Shown here in pieces: positions 26,618 through 34,822 of a stretch of 64,000 nt of DNA; position 1 is the stretch's first letter; each line of letters begins with the position of its first letter. The notes beneath the pieces were generated by a model, which saw nothing but the letters and a program-made list of their open reading frames with translations, did no database searches and was not told the origin of the DNA. This DNA comes from Thiohalocapsa sp. PB-PSB1 (lineage in GTDB: Bacteria > Pseudomonadota > Gammaproteobacteria > Chromatiales > Chromatiaceae): NCBI GenBank assembly GCA_016745215.1, contig CP050890.1, forward strand, positions 3,782,001 to 3,846,000, written 5' to 3'. The translations under genes were made by a program, and so were the position numbers.

Positions 26618-27277
26618 TTGAACGCCTCTGCCTGGTACAACCTGTTGACCAAGGTCGGCCTGATCGGCGAGCAGCGCCCGAGCGCCGATATCCGCGGGAT
26701 TCTGATTTTCTTGCACGAAAAAGATGATCCCGGTCCGCCGCCGGGGATCGCCAACGCCGAATCGCTGTTCACGGCGGTGTATTTGAACCGTTTCCTGCCG
26801 GCACTGCTGGCGCAAGAGCCCGACAACCCATTCGTGGTCGTGCTGGCGCCACTGGTGGTCGAGCGCGATGAGGAACTGCAGGCGCAGGTGCCGCACATTT
26901 GGCAAACCATCCAATCCGCTCCAGTGCCAGAGCCGATCCGCGAGCGGCTCTCGGAGGTGCTGCAATTCTGGCTATTCGAACGTTTCCGCTCCCTGAGCGC
27001 GGAGGAGATGACATCCATGATCACACATTTAACCCCGTTGGAAGAGACCCGTGCCTATCAAGATATTTTTGCCAAGGGTGCGGCCGAGGGCATGACCAAA
27101 GGCAAGGCCGATACATTGCAACGACAACTCCACCGCCGTTTCGGCGCCTTGCCAGACTGGGCCGAGCAACGCATCGCCGTGGCCTCCATCGAACAGCTCG
27201 ATGCCTGGCTCGACGGCATTTTCGACGCTGACAGTGTCGCCGGGCTGCTTGGGCCGGCTGACATGACGGACCTGTAG
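26618..27277 (+). pseudogene. DUF2887/DUF4351 copy 3, 5'-deleted
   Basis: The leader of copies 1 and 2 is joined directly to codon ~68 of the protein, removing about 265 bases: the start codon and the first ~67 residues including both putative active-site elements (Asp47, Glu62-x-Gln64). The rest (219 codons, from NASAWYN) stays open and nearly identical, with a shortened hinge. A TTG at 26618 could start translation of the remnant, but nuclease activity would be lost. Read as a pseudogene from a deletion after duplication. Confidence 0.8.
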
Positions 27278-27417
27278 GGGGTGCGCGGATTTCAAAGAAT
27301 GGAAGGATTCACCGCAGAGACGCAGAGTGCGCAGATGGGCCAAGGCGAATGCATCCTCTTCTCTGCGGCTCTGCGGCTCTGCGGTGAATCGAACTTCATC
27401 CTGAATGAATGCGGTGG

Positions 27418-27760
27418 AACGCTGATCAACCTGGACCGACTTGACCCGGCCCTGGCACAACTGCGTGTCATCGAAACCCGGCTGCGGCGCTTTGTCATCG
27501 CTCAATTGCACAGCAGCGAGTCGGAGCGGGTGCGCCGAGCGCGGTTGCAGCAGGAGTCGCCCTTGCAGGACATTGTCTTCACCCTGGCGCTGGAGCATCC
27601 CGCCGAGTTCATGGGCGATTTCTATCGCCGCTGGATGGGAGCCGGGGCCAATGCCGATCCAGCCTTGGCCCTGCGCAAAACCCGCTTGAACTGGATCGGC
27701 GATCGCGACCCGCGTCGCCGGAATCCGGCGTACTGGGCACCGTTTGTGCTCGTGGAATAG
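27418..27760 (+). pseudogene. Remnant of a second TPR-CHAT gene
   Basis: 27418-27600 matches 21255-21437 of the TPR-CHAT gene (linker after the TPRs). The match then jumps to 22998-23157 (last ~53 codons, from AEFMGDFYRRWMG). The missing 1560 bases are a multiple of three, so the frame is kept, but the CHAT His and Cys are both gone and the signal peptide and TPRs are absent. The frame is open upstream to 27281 only through unrelated repeat sequence. It shows that the CHAT gene was once duplicated with the DUF2887 block. Confidence 0.85.
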
Positions 27761-28410
27761 GTAGCGGTTCATGAATAACCTATACAACGCTATCCAGCCA
27801 TCGGCGGAGTGCAATCGGGGTCGGGGTCGCTATCGGAATCGGAATCGGAACCGAAATCGAGAGAGAAAACGCCCTATGCCATTCGGTTATGAGAAGCTCG
27901 ACGTCTAGCATGCGGCCATCGAGTCTGTCGGCTGGGCCTAGCGCGACTGCGAGCATGTGAAAGGACAGCGTCACGCGAAGGATCAACTCCTGTGCGCATG
28001 GTAGGCGCGCATCGTAGGCGCGCATCGCAGGCCATCGCGCTAAAGATTGCCGAGGGTAACGGCAAAGCGACGAGCGGGGATCGACGCCGGTCGTTTGAAA
28101 TCGCACGAGGCTCGGCGCTGGAGTGCGCTGCGATTGAGGACCTGCTTGCTAGTGTGCGATGCGTTGTCCGCAGACGACAACAGCAAGCAAAAGGCACTGC
28201 TTGATCGTCGTGTGGCCATGCTGACGAAGCACGGACAGCGTGGCTAGGGGGTCAGCGAGGAGCTTGGCGGATATCGGGTTGGTCAGTTCGATACCGACGC
28301 CGATGCCGACGTTGATACCGATACCGATACCGACGCCGATAGCGGTACCGAATGAGTCGGCAGGCGACACCCAAGCCAAAAACCTGTTTAGCTTGTTTCT
28401 GCACCATCAC
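27761..28410 (+). repeat. Dispersed ~650-bp element with dead four-helix-bundle gene, copy A
   Basis: Runs from gtagcggttcatgaataacc to gcttgtttctgcaccatcac and matches 42432-43099 along its length. It consists of a TCGGAA-type simple repeat (27806-27870), a broken four-helix-bundle gene and a GATACC/GACGCC-type simple repeat (~28288-28352). It inserts right after the CHAT-remnant stop. It interrupts the end of a minus-strand reading frame (28411-28610) that I do not recognise. Confidence 0.8.
27876..28247 (+). pseudogene. Four-helix-bundle (23S rRNA IVP-like) gene, disabled, copy A
   Basis: Conceptual translation gives MPFGYEKLDV, then KIAEGNGK, RRSFEIARGSALECAAIED and a C-terminal KQKALLDRRVAML: the signature of the four helix bundle/IVP family. 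Disabling changes: in-frame TAG after LDV and another after GWA (both where the family has Tyr), a 13-bp unit gcgcatcgtaggc present three times (27994-28032) that adds 26 bases, a one-base insertion before CDALSADD, and a stop where copy C reads Tyr. Copy B at 42541 shares all but the last, so these arose before the copies separated. Confidence 0.8.
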
Positions 28411-28791
28411 TAGGTATAGTCGTCGAAGCGCTTCAGCGCTCAGTCCGCGCAGCCGCTCCTCGGGCGACATGCGCTCCAGGCAGGCTGGTCGTCGGTCATC
28501 GGTCATATCGTCCATGCTGTGCTCGAGGCTCTCGTGCAGGGTGTAGGGCATGTCGGGAATCTCCAGCTTGTAGCCTAGGTAAAGCTCATGGAGCAGTCGT
28601 TCGGTCTCTGGTCGGTAGTCCTGAGCTTAGGCTTTTCCTGTGCTCTCGGGTGTTTTTTGGCATACTTGGTGCTTTGGCAGCTCGAGCTGCTATTCGTGAA
28701 TAACCCAAATGCATCCGCCAACCCTGCTGTCGCGCTTGATCCAGCAGTCGGCTTACCGCTGGCGGATGTCCGAATCCAAAGGAGGGCCAAG
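28411..28791 (-). other. Truncated unrecognised reading frame beside element copy A
   Basis: On the minus strand an open frame reads DYRPETERLLHELYLGYKLE, continues through MDDM and SPEERLRGLSAEALRRLYL and runs into the element, where it turns into simple-repeat Arg/Tyr/Arg sequence. It looks like the remains of a coding region cut by insertion. I cannot name the family. The ~200 bases upstream of 28791 show nothing further except the ribosome-binding site of the next gene. Confidence 0.4.
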
Positions 28792-29196
28792 ATGGCCGAT
28801 GGTGACTCTACACCCTGCAACTGCCCAAGGCGCCGAATTGCCCAGTGCTCTCAGGTTCCGCTGCTAATCCTCTGGCTTGGCATGACTTCGGTTCATGCGG
28901 ACGACTGCTTCTGCCTGCTCGATGACCAGCGCACTCCCTATCGGGACTGTGTCGAGGTCTCGGTCCGCGGTCTCTCCCCGGTATCGGTGGAATGCCGATT
29001 GACCACTGATAAAAAGCGCAAGCCCATCGCCAATGGCAAGGCGATGCAGCGCATCGAGGCTGGCGAGCCCGGGTGCGATCCCTGTCGAGTCGAGGGAAAC
29101 AGGCACATCCAGGTGATCCGCACCAACGGTAAAGGCCAGGATCCCGATCCGGTCGACCAGAACGATGCTTCGGCTGCCGGAGCGCCCGATGACTGA
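28792..29196 (+). CDS. Small secreted Cys-containing protein of unknown function
   Basis: 134 residues. ATG 28792 is chosen because a strong GGAGG (28781-28785) sits six bases before it; the longer frame from 28588 lacks such support. Near the N terminus a hydrophobic run (VPLLILWLGMTSVHA) looks like a signal peptide, after which DDCFCLLDDQ, DCVEV, VECRL and GCDPCRV place several cysteines that could form disulfides in the periplasm. I recognise no family. It overlaps the following membrane-protein gene by eight bases, so the two are probably co-translated. Confidence 0.6.
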   Translation: MADGDSTPCNCPRRRIAQCSQVPLLILWLGMTSVHADDCFCLLDDQRTPYRDCVEVSVRGLSPVSVECRLTTDKKRKPIANGKAMQRIEAGEPGCDPCRVEGNRHIQVIRTNGKGQDPDPVDQNDASAAGAPDD

Positions 29197-29878
29197 GCCG
29201 CGTCGCCCCGCTGCCCTGCTGTTCGACATCGCCGTGCTGCTTGCCCTCGGCACGGCGCTGCTGTTCACCGCCGGCTGGGGCTATGCCGAGCGCTGGTTTG
29301 CCTGGTTCGATCTGGGCATCATCAGCCTCGGCATCCCGCCGCCTTATTTCGCCATGTATGGCTACTGGACCCTGGCTGCTCATGGCTGGTGGCTGTTGTT
29401 ATCGGTCGCCATGATCATCGCCGTCTGGCAGGTTCTGCGCCATTTGCCGGTGGCCTGGAACGATCGGTTGGTCCGTCTGCGGCAAGCATTGCTATCGGCA
29501 CTCGGACCGGTGCTGCTGTTGGCCCTTGTGCTCTTCCTGTTCTGGAGCGTCTACGGCCTCGGCCGGCTGACCGCCGATCGCAACCATGCCCGCGCAAGCG
29601 CCGATGGCTTCTGCGTCCTGCCTGAGGTGCGTCTGGTGCTGAAGGATCCGCCATCGAGCCTGTCGAACGTTTTGCCCGGCACCGCCAAGGATCTGGCCGA
29701 GGGCCGCTGGCGGCTGCTGATCCGAAGTGGCGGCGTATTGGCGCTGATCCGCGGTCAGTCCGTGGATGCCCCCGATCAGCTCCCTGATCAGCTTAGGCGC
29801 CCGGCGCTGGTGGTGCCGATGAGCCAGGTCGCATTGTTCGAGCTGATCCCGGTGCCTCCCGGGTGCGGGCCGGATTGA
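29189..29878 (+). CDS. Membrane protein of unknown function
   Basis: 229 residues. Three hydrophobic stretches (LLFDIAVLLALGTALLFTAG, HGWWLLLSVAMIIAVW, LGPVLLLALVLFLFWSV) are followed by a soluble C-terminal ~90 residues. Start ATG 29189 lies inside the end of the small secreted protein gene, so the pair is coupled. No family is recognised. Position next to the duplicated CHAT/DUF2887 zone suggests accessory gene content. Confidence 0.6.
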   Translation: MTEPRRPAALLFDIAVLLALGTALLFTAGWGYAERWFAWFDLGIISLGIPPPYFAMYGYWTLAAHGWWLLLSVAMIIAVWQVLRHLPVAWNDRLVRLRQALLSALGPVLLLALVLFLFWSVYGLGRLTADRNHARASADGFCVLPEVRLVLKDPPSSLSNVLPGTAKDLAEGRWRLLIRSGGVLALIRGQSVDAPDQLPDQLRRPALVVPMSQVALFELIPVPPGCGPD

Positions 29879-30569
29879 TGCAGTTTCCGGTGGATGCGCC
29901 GTACAGCCTGGGAGGCCGCGAAGAAATAAGATCAGGGACTGGGGTATCCGCGGTTAGTGATGGTGCAGAAAAAAGCTAAATCTATGAACTGGAAGGGATT
30001 GCGGGCATACCCGTTAAACTTGGGCTAACGCAGTTCGGACAGCGCGGCTACGCGGTCAGCGAGGAGCTTGGCGGATAGCGGGTTGGCCAGTTCGATACCG
30101 ACGCCGATACCAATACCGACGCCGATAGCGGTACCGAATGAGTCGGCAGGCGACACCCAAGCCAAAAACCTGTTTAGCTTGTTTCTGCACCATCACTAAC
30201 TGACTTGTCGAGCCTCGGCGTTCAGCGCCGAACACAAATGACTGGAACGTTTTCTGTCATTGCTCGGCACCGCGCGTCCACAATCGATCTCACCGCGCCT
30301 GATACGCAGTCTTGCGTTCGTGTCCGTCAAGCTGAGGCCCTTGCTGCATGGTCTTTACTTTACATAAGAAAAATTATGCGCATACACGACCAGGAGAAAG
30401 TACTCGGCCATCCGATCTCCGGTATGAGCTAGGAGGGACTCATGCTCGAGGCGCTGATGAAAACCGCCCCGCTGCCCGCTCGGGCTCATTTCCATCGTAC
30501 CGCTGCCGGTGCCGAGAAGTAGAATTGGAAGATGGAATGAGGCTAGCCGCTGCAACCGGCGGATCGGTA
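29879..30569 (+). other. Intergenic region with a 240-bp inverted-repeat element
   Basis: No convincing gene in 691 bases. It contains the ~50-bp repeat shared with 23169-23227 (29907-29956), element copy C (29957-30196) and ~370 bases between there and the ppk2 stop in which I see nothing recognisable. Confidence 0.6.
29957..30196 (+). repeat. Mini-element copy C with 24-bp terminal inverted repeats
   Basis: 29957-29980 (gtgatggtgcagaaaaaagc, then taaa) and 30173-30196 are inverted copies with one mismatch in 24. The right ~160 bases match the 3' end of the four-helix element (copies A and B): an undamaged coding tail reading GQRGYAVSEELGG-stop, the GATACC-type simple repeat and the same terminal sequence. 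This looks like an internally deleted, non-autonomous derivative. Confidence 0.75.
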
Positions 30570-31409
30570 TCAAAACCTCTCTGGCACGAACCCGTACTCC
30601 GCAATCGACGCCTGATCGTCGTACTTGTCCTGCATGTTGCGCTTGCCCAGCTTGACCTCCTCACGCGGAAGATCTTCGTAAGGGATCTGGCTTAGGAAGT
30701 GGGAAATGCAGTTAAGACGGGCGTGTTTTTTGACATCGGCACGCACCAGATGCCAGGGGGCGTGATCGCTGTTGGTGGCCGCCAACATCGCGTCCCTCGC
30801 CCTGGAATAGGCATACCAGCGCTGATAGGACTCCACATCCATCGGGCTGAGCTTCCAGAGCTTGCGCGGATCTTCGAGCCGGGCCTCGAAGCGGCGCTGC
30901 TGCTCGTCCATGCCCACATCGAACCAGTACTTGATGAGCTGTACGCCGGAGTCGATGATGAATTGCTCGAAGACCGGTACATAGTGCAAGAATCGCTGAT
31001 ACTCCTCATCGGTACAAAATCCCATGACCCGCTCAACGCCGGCCCGGTTGTACCAGCTGCGATCAAACAGCACGATCTCGCCGGCGGCAGGGAAATGGGC
31101 CAGATAGCGCTGCAGATAGATCTGGGACTTCTCGCGCTCGGTCGGCGCTGGCAGCGCCACGACCCGAAAGATCCGCGGACTAACGCGCTCGGTGATTCGC
31201 TTGATAACACCGCCCTTACCGGCGGCGTCACGGCCCTCGAAGACCACCACCACCCGGTGTCCGGTCTTTCTGACCCAGTACTGCAGTTTAACTAGCTCCG
31301 TATGCAGCTTGTAGAGTTCGGCCTCGTAAACCTTGTTCGAGAGCTTGCCGCCAGCGGTTTTCGGCATCGCATCAAGGCTTCGCTTTGTCTTGGATTTCTT
31401 CTTTGTCAT
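30570..31409 (-). CDS. ppk2: Polyphosphate kinase 2
   Basis: 279 residues, the usual length of a single-domain PPK2. Walker A is GRDAAGKGG, Walker B is in IVLFDRSWYNRAG, and the lid/basic region ERVMGFCTDEEY plus WKLSPMD are present. PPK2 enzymes transfer phosphate between polyphosphate and nucleoside mono- or diphosphates, regenerating NDP or NTP from stored polyphosphate. The subclass (GDP, ADP or AMP preferring) cannot be settled here. A Lys-rich N terminus precedes the fold. It stands alone on the minus strand. Confidence 0.93.
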   Translation of the reverse strand: MTKKKSKTKRSLDAMPKTAGGKLSNKVYEAELYKLHTELVKLQYWVRKTGHRVVVVFEGRDAAGKGGVIKRITERVSPRIFRVVALPAPTEREKSQIYLQRYLAHFPAAGEIVLFDRSWYNRAGVERVMGFCTDEEYQRFLHYVPVFEQFIIDSGVQLIKYWFDVGMDEQQRRFEARLEDPRKLWKLSPMDVESYQRWYAYSRARDAMLAATNSDHAPWHLVRADVKKHARLNCISHFLSQIPYEDLPREEVKLGKRNMQDKYDDQASIAEYGFVPERF

Positions 31410-31528
31410 GTTGCAACGCTTGGATGATCTTCAGGCTGAAGTTTCTAGATTAATTGGGCGCAATTTATTTATCAGTAGGATAAGAAAAAAGAGACGATTA
31501 GTGGAGGATACATCTGGGTTTTCTTCAG

Positions 31529-31682
31529 GCCGATTGCCGGAAAGAAACAGACCGACTGGAACCGGATGCTCGTTCGCCTTCGCGAAGTGGCAACCCGTCC
31601 ATAGTCGCTCTATGGGCGGGTTGCCGCAACAAGGCCGGACGAGAAGACAAGCCAGGCGGTCTGTTTCTTTATAGAAATCGCC
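31529..31682 (-). repeat. MITE-like hairpin repeat, copy 2
   Basis: The arms 31541-31560 (aaagaaacagaccgactgga) and 31651-31671 are inverted copies. Read on the minus strand it matches 11066-11187, e.g. the shared run ggcttgtcttctcgtccg. This copy has an extra internal palindrome (gcaacccgtccatag ... ctatgggcgggttgc, about 31589-31625) that copy 1 lacks. Confidence 0.7.
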
Positions 31683-31710
31683 TCAGCAGATAGTTGACTT
31701 TCTCCAGCGC

Positions 31711-31887
31711 CTATCCGAGGGTTTCGGCAGATACGAAGTGCTCGCTTTGCAGAAAGCGCTCGAGCAAGCGAAGCGCCTGGTGCGACAGTTTTGTGGGGTT
31801 CAAGGTGCGGGTTTTCACCTTTCTGTCCTCGCGATAAGGTTCGCGCAGCAGAAACGCAGGCGGTGATGAGCGGTTTGGGATGCGGGC
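31711..31887 (-). pseudogene. IS1634-type transposase, N-terminal fragment
   Basis: About 58 codons from MARIPNRSSPPAFLLREPYR to a stop after SAETLG. The pattern of a VPNRNSPP-like start followed by LLRESYREGGKVK-like and RTLANLTKL-like stretches is the usual opening of IS1634-family transposases. Nothing of the DDE catalytic core remains. The IS4-family element at 31921 is inserted just upstream of its start. Confidence 0.55.
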
Positions 31888-31920
31888 CATGTGCATGCTT
31901 AAAGAATGGCCTATGGACAA

Positions 31921-33375
31921 CAATACCTTCGCCAAAAATTAGCGCCAAAAATTAGGTGGGCGACAGCCCGAGGTGATAGGTTATCCAGTTACTAATCCGA
32001 AGACCTATTCCCTCAGGAGGCTATCGCCCATGCCCGACATTATGCTGATCTTGAGCTGCTTAAGCCAGAGCGTAGATAAGACGAGCCTTGGCCGTTTGGG
32101 TTGCGTTGTGGAAGGGCTGTTGGCGATGACGGGGCGGGTAACGATGCGGGGGCTATCGCGCTGGACCGAGCGCGGGGGAAGCTATCGGACGCTGCAGCGG
32201 TTGTTCAACACCACGCTCAGTTGGGGCCAAGTGCATTGGCTGGTGATTCGCCAGCACCTGCTGGGCGACGAAACGCAATGGTTGCTGGCGGGCGATGAAG
32301 TGGTGGTGAGCAAATCGGGCAAGAAGACCCACGGTCTGGATCGTTTTTTCTCCTCGGTGGTTGGCAAGACGATCCCGGGGTTGTGTTTTCTGAGCCTGTC
32401 GTTGATTAGCGTGCAACGGCGCTGTTCGTACCCATTGCGCCTGGAGCCGATTCTCAAAGAGACGGCCGCGAGCTGCCCGAAAGCGTCCAAAGCGGGTCGG
32501 GGTAAGGACCGAGGGCGGCCGAAAGGTAGCCGCAATGGCAATCGCCGGGAGGTGAGTCTGTCGCCCTATTTGCAGTTCGTTCAAGACCTTCTGCGCCAGG
32601 TGCTGGCACTGGTGTGCCAGACGCTGACGGTGCGTTATTTCGTCTTCGACGGGGCCTTCGGCCATCATCAAGCGCTGCAAATGGTCCGTCGCACGGGCTT
32701 AGAGTTGATCAGCAAATTGCGCCACAACAGCGCGCTGTATCTGCCCTATGACGGCCCCTACGCCGGGCGCGGCCCGCGGCGCAAGTACGGCAGCAAGCGC
32801 GATTATCAACACTTGCCGCCGTGCTTTCTCAAAGCCACTTCCGTGGAAGGACAGGTTCATACGGCCATCTACCAACTGCCCGTTTGGCACAAAAAATTCC
32901 CCGACCGGCTCAATGTCGTGATCCTTGTCAAGACCAACCAACGCACCGGTGCCCAGGCCCATGTCATCCTTTTCAGTAGTGATCTCGAGTTAGGCTACGA
33001 AGCGCTCATCGATTACTATCGCTTGCGCTTCCAAATCGAGTTCAACTTCCGAGACGCCAAACAGTACTGGGGCTTGGAAGACTTCATGGTGATCAAGCCA
33101 ACGCCGGTCTACAACAGTGCCAACCTGGCGATGCTGATGATCAACCTGTCCCAGATCCTGATGCGACCGGTGCGCGAGCACTGTCCGAGCTTTAGCGTCA
33201 ATGACCTCAAAGCCCACTTCCGCGGCCGGAAATACGTCCTGGAGGTGTTAAAAATGCTTCCGGAAATGCCCGAAGCAAATATTATTGACCAAGCCCTTGA
33301 GCAGGCTGCAAATCTGGGGCGGATTAATCAAGAACTTAGTGCAGCATGAGATCGGGTCATTTGGCGAAGGTATTG
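31921..33375 (+). mobile_element. IS4-family insertion sequence, complete
   Basis: 1455 bp with perfect 16-bp terminal inverted repeats: caataccttcgccaaa at 31921-31936 and its complement at 33360-33375. The flanks carry the same six bases, ggacaa (31915-31920 and 33376-33381), consistent with a target-site duplication. One transposase gene fills the interior. Intact ends, target duplication and frame suggest recent, possibly active insertion. Confidence 0.88.
32030..33349 (+). CDS. IS4-family DDE transposase
   Basis: 439 residues from ATG 32030 (an earlier in-frame start at 31973 is possible). DDE elements: Asp in LAGDEVVVSKSGK, Asp in YFVFDGAFG, and the IS4 signature Y-x2-R-x3-E-x6-K in YRLRFQIEFNFRDAK. 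A basic hinge KAGRGKDRGRPKGSRN lies in the middle. It cuts and pastes the surrounding element by recognising its 16-bp ends. The frame is intact, so it may be active. Confidence 0.9.
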   Translation: MPDIMLILSCLSQSVDKTSLGRLGCVVEGLLAMTGRVTMRGLSRWTERGGSYRTLQRLFNTTLSWGQVHWLVIRQHLLGDETQWLLAGDEVVVSKSGKKTHGLDRFFSSVVGKTIPGLCFLSLSLISVQRRCSYPLRLEPILKETAASCPKASKAGRGKDRGRPKGSRNGNRREVSLSPYLQFVQDLLRQVLALVCQTLTVRYFVFDGAFGHHQALQMVRRTGLELISKLRHNSALYLPYDGPYAGRGPRRKYGSKRDYQHLPPCFLKATSVEGQVHTAIYQLPVWHKKFPDRLNVVILVKTNQRTGAQAHVILFSSDLELGYEALIDYYRLRFQIEFNFRDAKQYWGLEDFMVIKPTPVYNSANLAMLMINLSQILMRPVREHCPSFSVNDLKAHFRGRKYVLEVLKMLPEMPEANIIDQALEQAANLGRINQELSAA

Positions 33376-33457
33376 GGACAAATCAGGTAAATTGATTTCT
33401 TGCAAATTGACATGTCTCCGCACCTGGAAATCGACAGAAGCAGGCTGCTGCTGTTTT

Positions 33458-34822
33458 CTATGCACCCCGCCGAACCTCCCCATAACGATAAAACCCCAGC
33501 CCCACCGCCAACAACCCGCCCAGCACCGCGGCGACCAAGATGGGACGCTGCAGCGCGGCAGCCAGCATGCTGAAGCCGCTCATGACGAGAAAAATCAACG
33601 GCGGCAGCGGATACCAGGGAACCCTGAACGGCCGTTTCAGATGTGGTGCCCGCCGGCGCAGAACCATCAGGCCGGCCACGACCAGCCAGGACATCAGGGT
33701 GACGGTGAAACCGGCCAGGGTCAGCATTGTCTCGAAGGAATCGGTCAGGATGAATAGGGTGACCAAGCCCAATTGGAACAGCATCGCATGGGTCGGTGCG
33801 CCGCGCCGATTGCGGGCGCCGAGCCAACTCAATGCCGGGATGTCTTCGCCGAAGCGCTGAATCACCCGCGGTCCGGCCAGGATCATGGCGCTGACCGTGG
33901 ACAGCAACAGCAGGCTCATGGTCAAGGCGAGCAGGTCGCCGATGGCAATGCCGTAGAGATTGCGTGCGGAGACGGCACCGACTTCGATGGTTCCGATCAG
34001 CTCGGCCAAGGGAATGCTGCGCAAAAAGACCCAGTTGAGTAATAGATACAGGGTGCCGACCAGCAGGCTGCCGAGGACGAGCGCCAGCGGTACGGTGCGC
34101 GAGGGATTCTTGACCTCGCCAACCACATAGGCGGTGGCATTCCAGCCGGCATAGGCATAAAAGACATACACCAATGACATGCCGAAGGCAGGGCTGAAGA
34201 TCGCCTTCAGGGTGTCTTGGTCGGGAACCACGGACAGGGTGCCGGGCAGACGTGGCTGCATCGATGCGAAGACACAAAAGGCCAGGATCACGCCGATCTT
34301 CAGGGCCGTGACGCCGACTTGGAACTTGCGGCCCAGTTCGCGGTTCAGGGCGTGCAGCAGGGTGATGATCAGCACCGCAGCCAATGCAATCCAGGCCGGA
34401 TCGAGGGGCAGGGCAGTGCCGGCATAGCGTCCCAACGCGACCGCCGCCAGGGCCACCGGCGCGGAAAAACCGACGCTGATGGAGACAAATCCAGCAACCT
34501 TGCCGAGTGCCTGATGATAGATGCTTGCAAGGAAATGGTATTCGCCGCCATTGCGTGGCATGGCCGCGGCTAACTCGGCATAGGATAGGGCGCCGCAGAG
34601 TGCAACGATTGCCCCCAGCGCCCAAAGCAACAGCAATGCGGCCCCGTTGGGCACGCCGGCGGCCTGGAATCCGAGGGTGGTGAAGACACCGGTGCCGATC
34701 ATGTTGGCAACCACCAAGAGGAAGGCGGCTTTCAGATCGATATAGCTTGTGGCAGGACGCAGGTTGGCAGTCGGTGTTCCGGCGCTGGCGATCAACGGAA
34801 CGGGGTGGGGGGCTGATGACAT
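33458..34822 (-). CDS. APC-superfamily amino acid permease
   Basis: 454 residues with about twelve membrane segments. The first helix contains the broken-helix signature VVANMIGTGVFTTLG of APC transporters; AMPRNGGEYHFL and the conserved helix VYVFYAYAGWNATAYVVGE follow. It probably imports or exchanges amino acids or amines at the inner membrane; substrate unknown. The start overlaps the HAD phosphatase stop by one base, so the two are co-transcribed. Between its stop and the IS element lie ~80 unremarkable bases. Confidence 0.88.
   Translation of the reverse strand: MSSAPHPVPLIASAGTPTANLRPATSYIDLKAAFLLVVANMIGTGVFTTLGFQAAGVPNGAALLLLWALGAIVALCGALSYAELAAAMPRNGGEYHFLASIYHQALGKVAGFVSISVGFSAPVALAAVALGRYAGTALPLDPAWIALAAVLIITLLHALNRELGRKFQVGVTALKIGVILAFCVFASMQPRLPGTLSVVPDQDTLKAIFSPAFGMSLVYVFYAYAGWNATAYVVGEVKNPSRTVPLALVLGSLLVGTLYLLLNWVFLRSIPLAELIGTIEVGAVSARNLYGIAIGDLLALTMSLLLLSTVSAMILAGPRVIQRFGEDIPALSWLGARNRRGAPTHAMLFQLGLVTLFILTDSFETMLTLAGFTVTLMSWLVVAGLMVLRRRAPHLKRPFRVPWYPLPPLIFLVMSGFSMLAAALQRPILVAAVLGGLLAVGLGFYRYGEVRRGA

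Larger units (their letters stand above)
31410..31920. other. Spacer with hairpin repeat and transposase fragment
   Basis: Between ppk2 and the IS4-family element. It contains MITE-like repeat copy 2 (31529-31682) and an IS1634-type transposase fragment (31711-31887). The first ~115 bases are AT-rich and probably hold the ppk2 promoter. Confidence 0.6.

Noticed and set aside
28588..28791. Upstream extension of the small secreted protein
   Set aside because: The GGAGG six bases before ATG 28792 and the signal peptide favour the shorter form.
33357..34625. 422-codon minus-strand frame overlapping the APC permease
   Set aside because: Same strand but another frame; the permease frame carries the transporter motifs, this one is Arg/His-rich shadow sequence.
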